Assembly: GCA_913063125.1 (NCBI GenBank)
Contig: CAJXZM010000058.1
Span: 1-33,662, forward strand
Length of the DNA: 33,662 nt
Direction of reading: 5' to 3'
DNA from: an uncultured Gammaproteobacteria bacterium
GTDB lineage: Bacteria; Pseudomonadota; Gammaproteobacteria; Pseudomonadales; Ketobacteraceae
Below are positions 1-7,653 of this stretch, one piece after another (position 1 is the stretch's first letter; the number at the start of each line of letters is the position of its first letter). The position numbers and the translations under genes are program-made. The notes below the pieces were generated by a model. The model was not told the DNA's origin. It searched no databases and was given only the letters and a program-made list of their open reading frames with translations.

Positions 1-980
1 TCTTGCAATTTAATGCCTGCGCGATCAATCAGCTTAGGAATTGCATAAGCAGGTGCAATCAACAAACCTTCTTTCTTTCCAACAAAATCAACAGCGGCAG
101 TTTCACAGAAAGTAATGTAAGCCAATACGGGTAAATTGCGCTCTTTTGCCCACTCTTCTGTTGCTAACAATACACAAGAGGCACCATCGGTTAACGGTGT
201 GCTGTTTGCCGCAGTCATTGTACCGTTTTCACGATCAAAGCAAGGCTTCAACGAACTCAACTTCTCAATCGTAGTATCACCACGTAAGTTGTTGTCACGC
301 TCTACACCATTAAATGGTGTAATCATATCTTCAAAGAAGCCTTCATCGTAAGCTTTAGCCATATTAGTATGGCTGTTATAAGCAAGCTGATCTTGATCTG
401 CGCGAGCTATATCCCACTCTTTAGCAGTGATTTCACAATGCTCACCCATAGACAAACCAGTACGAGGCTCACCATTAGCAGGCACAAGAGGCAATAAGTG
501 CTTCGGACGGAAGCGAGACGCAACCTTTAAGCGATCTTGAGTAGTTTTTGCTCGATTCAGATCAAGAAGAATGCTGCGCAAACCTTCACTAATCCCAATA
601 GGTGCATCACTCGTTGTATCAACACCACCAGCAATACCTGAATCTATTTGACCTAATGCAATCTTATTAGCAACCAAAATTGCTGCTTCAAGTCCAGTGC
701 CACAAGCCTGTTGAATGTCATAACAAGGAGTCTCTGGTGCCAAAGTAGTATCTAATACTGTCTCACGCACAAGGTTGAAGTCACGAGAATGCTTCATCAC
801 CGCACCAGCAACAACTTCACCAAGCTTTTCACCGCTTAAGTTATAACGCTCAATAAGACCATTAAGCGCTGCGCCCAACATTTGCTGGTTACTCGCATCG
901 GAATACACAGTGTTAGAACGAGCAAATGGAATACGGTTACCGCCAATAATGGCAACTCTTCTTACTGTATCGGCTTTCAT
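1..980 (-). CDS. Acetyl-CoA C-acyltransferase (thiolase), 3' end outside window
   Basis: Thiolase family enzyme, which cleaves 3-ketoacyl-CoA with CoA or runs the reverse condensation. About 326 N-terminal residues are visible and the frame stays open to the window edge, so the C-terminal His and Cys motifs are not seen. The start MKADTVRRVAIIGGNRIPFA is a typical thiolase opening. The nucleophile is Cys93 in QQACGTGLEAA, followed by GGVDTTSDAPIG and GLSMGEHCEI. An AGGAAG ribosome binding site sits just upstream of the ATG at 980. The gene is divergent from the FabG4-type reductase across about 298 bases, so the two may share control. Whether it prefers short or long chains (FadI/FadA-like or PhaA-like) cannot be decided from this part. 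Confidence 0.93.
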   Translation of the reverse strand, partial: MKADTVRRVAIIGGNRIPFARSNTVYSDASNQQMLGAALNGLIERYNLSGEKLGEVVAGAVMKHSRDFNLVRETVLDTTLAPETPCYDIQQACGTGLEAAILVANKIALGQIDSGIAGGVDTTSDAPIGISEGLRSILLDLNRAKTTQDRLKVASRFRPKHLLPLVPANGEPRTGLSMGEHCEITAKEWDIARADQDQLAYNSHTNMAKAYDEGFFEDMITPFNGVERDNNLRGDTTIEKLSSLKPCFDRENGTMTAANSTPLTDGASCVLLATEEWAKERNLPVLAYITFCETAAVDFVGKKEGLLIAPAYAIPKLIDRAGIKLQ

Positions 981-1278
981 GGCATTACTTCCTATCAAAT
1001 TAGGTGATTACTTTTAGACGAGAACACAATCAGCGCCTAGTCTAATGATTGATACTCAACTTACATTGACCCCACCGCCAAGCACAAAGTTACGCTGGGT
1101 CAATTCCAAAATCTGTGCGAGTCCTTTAAGATACCCCCAACCCATTCGGTTAGGATCAAACCTTGGCTATGCTGCACAACAGGCGCAACCATAGCATTAA
1201 TGGCAGCACGAAGGCCACTCTACTGCGTTATTCGCCGTAGATGCCGTCAATTACCCATCTCGATAAAGGAATTACACT
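981..1278. promoter_or_regulatory. Divergent control region between thiolase and reductase genes
   Basis: No gene is visible here. Both flanking genes start outward from it, so it must hold both promoters. An AAAGGA ribosome binding site at 1265-1270 serves the reductase. The clearest structure is the inverted repeat listed separately at 1065-1104. I could not assign convincing -35/-10 pairs. Confidence 0.5.
1065..1104. promoter_or_regulatory. Inverted repeat attgaccc-N24-gggtcaat, candidate operator
   Basis: An 8-base perfect inverted repeat, attgaccc at 1065-1072 and gggtcaat at 1097-1104, lies in the divergent control region. The half-sites are 32 bases apart start to start, about three helical turns, which suits a dimer binding one face of the DNA. 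The nearest candidate regulator is the AraC-type gene at 2827-3828. That link is inference. Confidence 0.35.
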
Positions 1279-2700
1279 ATGGCTGATATTTACCAGTCTT
1301 TGCTTTCATCTCCCATTGGCAGACAACTTCTGACAGCAGTAAGCTTACCGGTACCGGTAGAGTTAGACCGTCATTGTCAATCACAGCCTTCTTTTATTAC
1401 CGGTAATGTTCTTATCGGTGGTGCCGCTAATGGACGCCTGAGCGATGTTATTAGTAAATCTCTAGCCGCTAGCAGCGCTCACGTACAAGTAAGTCAAGAG
1501 TCTCCTAGCAAAGATGCTTTTGATAAAGCAGCAGACAAAGCTGAATTAAAATTAACCGTTATCGACCCTAATGCAGAAGCAGCTAAATTCAAAGGTTTAG
1601 TATTTGATGCAACAGGTATTGAAAACAGCACACAGCTACGTGCGCTATATGACTTTTTCCACCCCGTCATGAAAAAAATGCAAAGCAGCGGTCGAATCGT
1701 TGTACTCGGGCTTCCTCCTGAGACTTGCAAAGAGCCTGCACAACAGATTGCACAGCGAGCACTGGAAGGTTTCGTACGTACTGTTGCTAAAGAAGTTGGA
1801 AAAAAAGGTGCCGTTGCTCAATTGGTATACGTCGCTAAAACGGCTGAAAAGCTCGCTGAATCTGCTATTCACTTTTTCTTATCGCCTCGTACTGCATTTG
1901 TTGACGGACAGGTTGTTCGTGTTGGCAAAGGTAAATTTGACGCAACTGACTTTAACTGGAACCAACCTCTAAAAGGTAAAGTTGCATTAGTTACCGGTGC
2001 ATCTCGCGGAATTGGTGAAGCCATTGCTGAAACCTTAGCCCGTGACGGCGCAAAAGTTATTTGCTTGGATATCCCCGCCGCAGAAGCTGACCTTCAACGT
2101 GTGGCATCACACATTGATGGTTGCGTTCTTCCTTTGGATATCACTGATCCAGAAGCGCCCAAAACCATCGCTGAATTTTGTAAGAAAGAATTCAATGGCT
2201 TGGATGTTATCGTTCATAACGCAGGGGTTACTCGTGATAAAACCCTTGGCGGAATGCCCGATCACTTCTGGGATATGGTTATCGACATCAACCTTTCTTC
2301 AGAAGAGAGAATCAACGCCGCATTACTAGACGATGAGATACTTAACGAAGGTGGTCGAATCGTTTGTGTTTCTTCTATGAGTGGTGTTGCAGGTAACTTT
2401 GGTCAATCAAACTACGCCACGTCTAAGGCTGGTGTTATTGGCATGGTTAACGCTATGGCTCCAGTTCTTGCTAAGCGAAACATTACCATTAACGCTGTAG
2501 CTCCTGGCTTTATCGAAACACAAATGACGGCAGCAATGCCAATGGCTCCTCGTGAAGTCGGTCGTCGCTTGAATTCATTAAAGCAAGGCGGTCAGCCAGT
2601 TGACGTTGCAGAAGCCATCGCATTTTTTGCAAGCCCTGCTTCTGCCGGTGCCAATGGTAATACCATTCGTGTATGTGGCCAGAACTTGATCGGTGCTTAA
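1279..2700 (+). CDS. Two-domain (high molecular weight) 3-ketoacyl reductase, FabG4-like
   Basis: Short-chain dehydrogenase predicted to reduce 3-ketoacyl-CoA or -ACP to the 3-hydroxy form. At 473 residues it is nearly twice the usual FabG. Residues 1 to about 225 form an N-terminal domain lacking catalytic motifs, and about 232-473 is the working reductase. The C-terminal part has TGASRGIG (239-246), NAG from Asn314, Asn338, Ser366, Tyr379 and Lys383, a complete SDR catalytic set. This layout matches the high-molecular-weight FabG group, known from mycobacterial FabG4, which is described as NADH-dependent and active on CoA substrates. The start is fixed by AAAGGA eight bases upstream. It is divergent from the thiolase and ends in a long symmetrical terminator. 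Confidence 0.92.
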   Translation: MADIYQSLLSSPIGRQLLTAVSLPVPVELDRHCQSQPSFITGNVLIGGAANGRLSDVISKSLAASSAHVQVSQESPSKDAFDKAADKAELKLTVIDPNAEAAKFKGLVFDATGIENSTQLRALYDFFHPVMKKMQSSGRIVVLGLPPETCKEPAQQIAQRALEGFVRTVAKEVGKKGAVAQLVYVAKTAEKLAESAIHFFLSPRTAFVDGQVVRVGKGKFDATDFNWNQPLKGKVALVTGASRGIGEAIAETLARDGAKVICLDIPAAEADLQRVASHIDGCVLPLDITDPEAPKTIAEFCKKEFNGLDVIVHNAGVTRDKTLGGMPDHFWDMVIDINLSSEERINAALLDDEILNEGGRIVCVSSMSGVAGNFGQSNYATSKAGVIGMVNAMAPVLAKRNITINAVAPGFIETQMTAAMPMAPREVGRRLNSLKQGGQPVDVAEAIAFFASPASAGANGNTIRVCGQNLIGA

Positions 2701-2707
2701 GCATTAA

Positions 2708-2775
2708 TTAAATTCGACGTATAAAAAAGCCTCTGGACATTGTTGTTCAGAGGCTTTTTTATACGTCGAATTTAA
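2708..2775. terminator. Bidirectional terminator, 28-bp perfect inverted repeat
   Basis: Arms 2708-2735 and 2748-2775 are perfect reverse complements over 28 bases with a 12-base loop. The core is GCCTCTG/CAGAGGC flanked by A6 and T6, so a U-tract follows the hairpin on either strand. It lies between the convergent reductase and AraC-type genes and should stop both transcripts. Confidence 0.9.
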
Positions 2776-2826
2776 CGCCAAACCATCATTTCAGACGATA
2801 GCATGGACTCTGGGAAGGTGATAAAG

Positions 2827-3828
2827 TTATAGCTGATTGCGGCTCTTTCTGTACTCAACCGGTGTCTGCCCGACCCAGCGCTTAAACGCGCGATAAAATG
2901 TACTCGGCTCAGAAAAGCCTGTTAAATATACAATTTCATCAATAGATTCATCTGTTTTTGCTAACAATCGCTTGGCTAAATTACAGCGATAGTCTGCAAG
3001 TAGTTGGTTAAAATTCGTACCCACATCCGTCAGCCGAGTTCTCAAACTACGAGGTTTTATATCTAACCTCTCCGCCACGGTTTCCAAATTAGCATGGCCA
3101 GACTCAAGCAACTCACCAATCAAACGATTCACTTGAAAAATAAAATCCTGCTTTTCCAATTTCGCCACATGCTGGCTAGCTAACTGCTCATGTAAATCCA
3201 ATAACTCAGGTTCAGCATGAAGGGATGGATGTTCTAAAATACTGTCATCAAAATAAATGCGGATTTGTGAGGCATTAAAGTACACAGGACATTTAAATAT
3301 ACGCAGATACTCTTCATCATTCTCATCACCATCATGAGTAAAATGAATCTCTTTAGTGATAAATGTACCTTCAGTAACATAGTTAAAGAATGTGAGCACA
3401 CCTATAACGACACTTTCTGTAAGGTGATTTATAGCGTTTCGTGGTGTTGGGTCAACAAGGTACGTACCGCGCTCATCCTTTTCCAATGAGGCTTGCACGA
3501 CATCCGACAATAATCGCTGATAGTTTAGCGACCGGATTAAGCCATCCCCAAACGTAGAACTACTCAAAAACAAATACTCTAATACCTGACCTTTAAATAC
3601 TGGAATGTGCTCTCCGAGATGCAGGCCAATGCGTGGATCACCGGAAACCTCCTCTATCGTTTTCCAAAACAAGCGCTGAGCAGAATGAGGCGTGCGGAGC
3701 TCTTTATCCATCAGCTGTGCCTGATTCATACCAATACGCTGCAACACTTCTTGGGCGTCAATCCCCAAAGAATCCATTGCTTGATAAGCAAGCCGTATTA
3801 ATACCCCAGAATCCGTAAATTCACCCAT
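2827..3828 (-). CDS. AraC-family transcriptional regulator (OruR-like)
   Basis: Transcription factor with an N-terminal arabinose-binding-like ligand domain (about residues 10-200) and a C-terminal AraC DNA-binding domain (about 233-330). The C-terminus carries the family signature GFSEPSTFYRAFKRWVGQTP. Length (about 333) and layout match the OruR/ArgR-like subgroup, which often controls catabolic genes. I chose the ATG at 3828. An upstream in-frame TTG at 3849 would add seven residues but has no ribosome binding site, and even the ATG has only a weak one. It is convergent with the reductase and divergent from the MaoC-like gene, so it probably regulates this acyl-CoA set. The ligand is unknown. 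Confidence 0.9.
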   Translation of the reverse strand: MGEFTDSGVLIRLAYQAMDSLGIDAQEVLQRIGMNQAQLMDKELRTPHSAQRLFWKTIEEVSGDPRIGLHLGEHIPVFKGQVLEYLFLSSSTFGDGLIRSLNYQRLLSDVVQASLEKDERGTYLVDPTPRNAINHLTESVVIGVLTFFNYVTEGTFITKEIHFTHDGDENDEEYLRIFKCPVYFNASQIRIYFDDSILEHPSLHAEPELLDLHEQLASQHVAKLEKQDFIFQVNRLIGELLESGHANLETVAERLDIKPRSLRTRLTDVGTNFNQLLADYRCNLAKRLLAKTDESIDEIVYLTGFSEPSTFYRAFKRWVGQTPVEYRKSRNQL

Positions 3829-4120
3829 GCTTATTACTCGCGCCGTCAAGCTGTGACTAAACTGTAAAGAAATTTCAACAAAACAACACTTTTAATGGTC
3901 TCTATTCACTAACCCGTTGTTTTTTCGGCTTCTTATACAAAAAGCTATAATAGTCATTGGTACCCAAGAACACAACTTTACTGAACACCCCTCTCAGCCT
4001 TACCTCTAACACCGCATTGACCTTAACGCCTTTTGTTGCTTATTTTCTGACAATTGCAGCGCCAAGGCATTTGCGTATACTGCTAGACATGTTGTCCATC
4101 CCAACTCAAGGAACAAGGCC
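3829..4120. promoter_or_regulatory. Divergent region between AraC regulator and MaoC-like gene
   Basis: No gene is seen in these 292 bases. A perfect -10-like TATAAT occurs at 3946-3951 on the plus strand, but no well-spaced -35 accompanies it, which would fit an activator-dependent promoter. An AAGGA ribosome binding site at 4108-4112 serves the MaoC-like gene. Confidence 0.4.
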
Positions 4121-4978
4121 ATGTCTACGCTAGAACTCGATACCCCCTCATCCACACTTAGTCTGTATTTGCGTGCAGCCACCGCCAAAAAAAGCGGCAA
4201 CATTACAGGGGGGGCATTACCACCACTCGCAGTGACACTAAATGGTGTTCAGGCCAAACCGAAAAAACTTGCACTATATCGCAACCTTTGTGGCTTCACC
4301 AAAGGGCCATGCATGCCAGCGACTTACCCTCATATCCTCGCATTCCCTTTGCACATGGAACTACTAGTTTCCAAAGAGTTTCCCCTACCATTGCTTGGTT
4401 TGGTTCATGTTCGCAATGAATTCACCCAATACCGGTCAATAGGAAATCAAGAGGCCCTCGATATCGAGTGTTATTTAGAAGGACCTACTGACGTAGGTAA
4501 GGGAAAAGAATTCGATATCGTAACCAAGGTGAGCATTGCGGGGAACCTTGTCTGGGAAAGCGTTAGCACCAACCTCTACCGTTGCAAAACAGCGGTTGAG
4601 GAACAGAAAAAAGCAACTACTAGCACCTTTAATGCTGACGCTGTCCATAACTGGACTGTTGCAGAAAATACAGGTCGACGGTATGCGAGAATATCAGGGG
4701 ACTCAAACCTCATTCACCTATATGCGTTCACCGCTAAATTATTTGGTTTTAAGCGTGCTATTGCTCACGGCATGTGGTCCAAAGCGTGTGCAGTTGCTGA
4801 ATTAGACAGTTTTCTTCCAAACGCCCCTTTCAAAGTTAGTGTTGCCTTCAAGTTGCCTGTATTTATGCCTGCACAAGTTCAGTTTCAATATCAGCAAAAT
4901 GATAATGGCGTTGAATTCCATGTTAAAGATAGCAACGGTGAAAAGCCTCATTTAGCCGGCACTATAACTGTTTTATAA
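4121..4978 (+). CDS. MaoC-like (R)-specific enoyl-CoA hydratase, HtdX-like
   Basis: Predicted double hot-dog hydratase/dehydratase that interconverts trans-2-enoyl-CoA and (R)-3-hydroxyacyl-CoA. At 285 residues it is about twice a single hot-dog unit. The hydratase-2 motif is in the C-terminal half: YARISGDSNLIHLY with Asp194 and His199 as the likely catalytic pair, then AIAHGMW around His216. The N-terminal half lacks this motif and is probably structural. The ATG follows AAGGA by eight bases. With the thiolase and FabG4-type reductase it would complete an (R)-3-hydroxyacyl-CoA route. The AraC-type gene separates it from the reductase. Confidence 0.88.
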   Translation: MSTLELDTPSSTLSLYLRAATAKKSGNITGGALPPLAVTLNGVQAKPKKLALYRNLCGFTKGPCMPATYPHILAFPLHMELLVSKEFPLPLLGLVHVRNEFTQYRSIGNQEALDIECYLEGPTDVGKGKEFDIVTKVSIAGNLVWESVSTNLYRCKTAVEEQKKATTSTFNADAVHNWTVAENTGRRYARISGDSNLIHLYAFTAKLFGFKRAIAHGMWSKACAVAELDSFLPNAPFKVSVAFKLPVFMPAQVQFQYQQNDNGVEFHVKDSNGEKPHLAGTITVL

Positions 4979-5069
4979 AGAGCGACGTAAGCTAACCGTA
5001 ACAACAGTGCGATATCTCCCATTTACTTTTGGGACACTCGCGCTGCTGTGCTTGTGTTATCACTAGCTG

Positions 5070-5078
5070 TGTTATAGT
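5070..5078 (+). promoter_or_regulatory. Extended -10 promoter element for murI, possibly leaderless
   Basis: TGT-TATAGT at 5070-5078 fits an extended -10 element (TGnTATAAT). A -35-like TTGTGT lies at 5052-5057 but with a short spacer of 15. Transcription would begin near 5084-5086, on or next to the murI ATG. An 8-base direct repeat tgtgttat occurs at 5053-5060 and 5068-5075. Confidence 0.45.
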
Positions 5079-5085
5079 CACTCGC

Positions 5086-5919
5086 ATGACAAACAAGCCT
5101 CTGCTCTCTAATAACTCTCTTTTGACTAACATTCTCATTTTTGATTCAGGTATTGGGGGCCTATCCATTGCCGATGAAGTAACCCAGGTAATGCCTCACC
5201 ATCCCATTGTTTACATTGCTGACAACCGCCTATACCCCTACGGAATACAAACCGATGACGCGCTGCTCACGAGAGCCAAAACACTCTTCCCTGCACTAGA
5301 AAGTCATTACCAACCTGCCGTTATCATTATCGCCTGTAATTCTGCCAGCACCCTTATTCTTGATGAGGTTAGAGCGATCACCCGAACGCCAATCATTGGC
5401 GTAGTTCCGGCGATTAAACCTGCTGCTGACATCACCCAAACTGGAAAAATAGGACTATTAGCTACAAAGGGAACGATTAGCCGACAATATACATTGGACC
5501 TTATTACAGAGTTTGCATCACAACACGAGATTACAAAAATTGGTAGCGACGTGCTTGTATCACAAGCCGAACGCAAATTACATGGTCACACAATTGAAAA
5601 AACACTCATTGAGAAAGAGCTAGTACAGATCATTAGCAATGCCACTATAGACACCGTCATACTTGGCTGCACCCATTTTCCACTGATAAAACAAGAGATA
5701 CAGAATATACTTGGCAATAGAATACACCTTATCGATAGCGGTGAGGCTATCGCTCGGCGAGCCGCCCATATATTATCTGCGTCAAACCAACAGATCCCTG
5801 CAACATCGCCCTCTCCCACCCATACATTCATCTTCACAGCAGACAACAACCAAATCGACAAACTTACCCCGGCGCTTCATGCAAGAGGTTTTTTTACTAT
5901 CAAAATCGGCAATCATTAA
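5086..5919 (+). CDS. murI: Glutamate racemase
   Basis: Converts L-glutamate to D-glutamate for peptidoglycan synthesis in the cytoplasm. All family motifs are visible: IFDSGIGGLS near the N-terminus, ADNRLYPYG, IACNSAST with catalytic Cys84, and LGCTHFPL with catalytic Cys195. The two cysteines are 111 residues apart, the usual spacing. I place the start at the ATG at 5086 (277 residues). An in-frame ATG at 5029 would add 19 residues that look unlike any MurI N-terminus and would overlap the apparent promoter. There is no Shine-Dalgarno sequence before 5086, so translation may be leaderless. It follows the MaoC-like gene by about 107 bases but seems unrelated in function. Confidence 0.95.
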   Translation: MTNKPLLSNNSLLTNILIFDSGIGGLSIADEVTQVMPHHPIVYIADNRLYPYGIQTDDALLTRAKTLFPALESHYQPAVIIIACNSASTLILDEVRAITRTPIIGVVPAIKPAADITQTGKIGLLATKGTISRQYTLDLITEFASQHEITKIGSDVLVSQAERKLHGHTIEKTLIEKELVQIISNATIDTVILGCTHFPLIKQEIQNILGNRIHLIDSGEAIARRAAHILSASNQQIPATSPSPTHTFIFTADNNQIDKLTPALHARGFFTIKIGNH

Positions 5920-6109
5920 ACAACCCTTCTCTAACCTATTGCTACCAGCCCACAAATTCTCTTAACAACATTACCAAAACGTGACAAATCTACTAAGCAG
6001 CGCTGTATCCCTTTGATATACTAAGAAAACAACCTTCGGAAACTGGCGAACACTACAAACCTATGCCAGGATACGAATAAAGAAAACAGGCACTCTTCAG
6101 GAACCTTCA

Positions 6110-7642
6110 ATGGCTGACATACTGGCACTGGTAGTTGATGACTCTCGCATGGCGCGATATGTATTGAGCAAAATGCTAAAAGAACAAGGAATTAATGTCG
6201 ATACCGTTGAGTCGGCTGAAGAGGCTCTTGGTTATCTATGTAACAACATACCCGACATGGTCTTTATGGATCATACAATGCCGGGAATGGATGGCTTCCA
6301 GGCCATCAGAGCCATTAAGAACGACCCTAAAACAGCATCCATACCAATAATGATGTACACATCGAAAGAAGGTGACGTGTACATGAATCAAGCCCGTGCG
6401 CTTGGTGCTGTTGACGTACTGCCCAAACAACTTAAACCCATACAGTTGATTCAAGTACTTGAACGCCAGCAATTATTGCCACGCCAAATCTCCAATAAAA
6501 AGCAACGCTCAGCACCTCCTAATACTGAGTCCATTCAAACCGAACAAAAAAGTAGTGCCATTGAAGTAACTGAGGCAGAAAAACCCGCCATTCAAAGCGC
6601 TACAACATCCAAAACCCAGACCCCTAACGAAGTCTTGCCTATTGTTAACGATACCTCTGCCCCTATTGTTACCGCTAGCGATATAGGGCAAGACCTGGAG
6701 CAAGTCACGAAAGATGCAGAGCGCTCGATAGAAAACCAATCATTTACCAACGAAGTGAAGCAGTTGCTTGATGAACACCGAGAAGAGTTAGCGGAACAGT
6801 CCAGTGAACATTCTCAAGTATTACTTGAATCTTTAGATCAAAAAATAGATACCGTTTCTGAGTCGCTTGCTGTGTTTATTAAGGAAACCCAAGAAAACGC
6901 AGGCTTCTTTAGCAAGTTCTCCGATGGTACAAAAATCACCCTCATCATCATCAACATCATCATTCTCATTGCTCTTGGCGTCACCACCACTCAACAAACC
7001 ACCGAAATAAAACAATTAAAAAACACCAATCAAACACTCAAAGAATCTATCACCGTTGAAGGTGCAAAATCAGAGTCTGAAAAATCATCACTAGAAGGTG
7101 AGTTAACGAATAACCTGTACAAAAAACAACTTCATTTAGATCAATGGGTCGCCAACTTACAGTGGGCACTCAATCGAAAAAATCAGTTCTTGTGGAATGA
7201 AAAACCGTTTAATAAAAATATTGCAGGCCTACTAACATCAACCGCCGAAAAGCTTCACACAGCCGGCTTCAAAGGCTCAATCAACTTAACCAGTCATCTC
7301 GGAGAATTTTGTTTAATCGCAAATGAAGTCGGCGACCCTGAACTGCCGGTTGAACAACAAACAATGTCAGAATGCACAATCAACGGAAGAACCGAACAGC
7401 AAGCTGAAGTTTTAGGGTTAGAAAAAACCGTCCAGTTTGACAACTTCATGGCCAAATTTGAACGCCAATATGATGATGACTTACGCATAACCTTAACCAG
7501 CGCAGGCCTAAGCACACCATCTGTACACTACCCAGAAAAAGGTCCTGAATATTCCGCAAAGAAATGGAACGATATGGCTCAGCAAAACCAGCGTGTTGTC
7601 ATTGAGTTTATGCCCTTGCAACTCGAAGAAGAAGCCAACTAA
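6110..7642 (+). CDS. Membrane-anchored receiver-domain protein
   Basis: Residues 1 to about 120 form a response-regulator receiver domain with acidic pair Asp10/Asp11, phospho-acceptor Asp54 in VFMDHTMPGMDG, Thr84 and Lys106. A polar Glu/Ser/Thr/Gln-rich linker follows (about 125-270). One hydrophobic segment at about 276-294 (LIIINIIILIALGV) is followed by a coiled-coil-like stretch to about 345 and a C-terminal region to residue 510 that I do not recognise, with two cysteines. By the usual rules the receiver is cytoplasmic and the C-terminus periplasmic. No DNA-binding or enzymatic output domain is visible. AGGA at 6099-6102 sets the start. No kinase gene is adjacent; the nearest is at 11719-13581. 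Signal transfer to the periplasm is inference. Confidence 0.85.
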   Translation: MADILALVVDDSRMARYVLSKMLKEQGINVDTVESAEEALGYLCNNIPDMVFMDHTMPGMDGFQAIRAIKNDPKTASIPIMMYTSKEGDVYMNQARALGAVDVLPKQLKPIQLIQVLERQQLLPRQISNKKQRSAPPNTESIQTEQKSSAIEVTEAEKPAIQSATTSKTQTPNEVLPIVNDTSAPIVTASDIGQDLEQVTKDAERSIENQSFTNEVKQLLDEHREELAEQSSEHSQVLLESLDQKIDTVSESLAVFIKETQENAGFFSKFSDGTKITLIIINIIILIALGVTTTQQTTEIKQLKNTNQTLKESITVEGAKSESEKSSLEGELTNNLYKKQLHLDQWVANLQWALNRKNQFLWNEKPFNKNIAGLLTSTAEKLHTAGFKGSINLTSHLGEFCLIANEVGDPELPVEQQTMSECTINGRTEQQAEVLGLEKTVQFDNFMAKFERQYDDDLRITLTSAGLSTPSVHYPEKGPEYSAKKWNDMAQQNQRVVIEFMPLQLEEEAN

Positions 7643-7653
7643 ACCTCAAACCT

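Noticed and set aside
5029-5085. N-terminal extension of MurI
   Set aside because: The extra 19 residues are Cys/Val-rich, match no MurI and overlap the apparent promoter.
6023-6105. Possible riboswitch in the leader of the receiver-domain gene
   Set aside because: I looked for cyclic-di-GMP (GEMM) features such as a GNRA loop and its receptor and did not find a convincing pattern.
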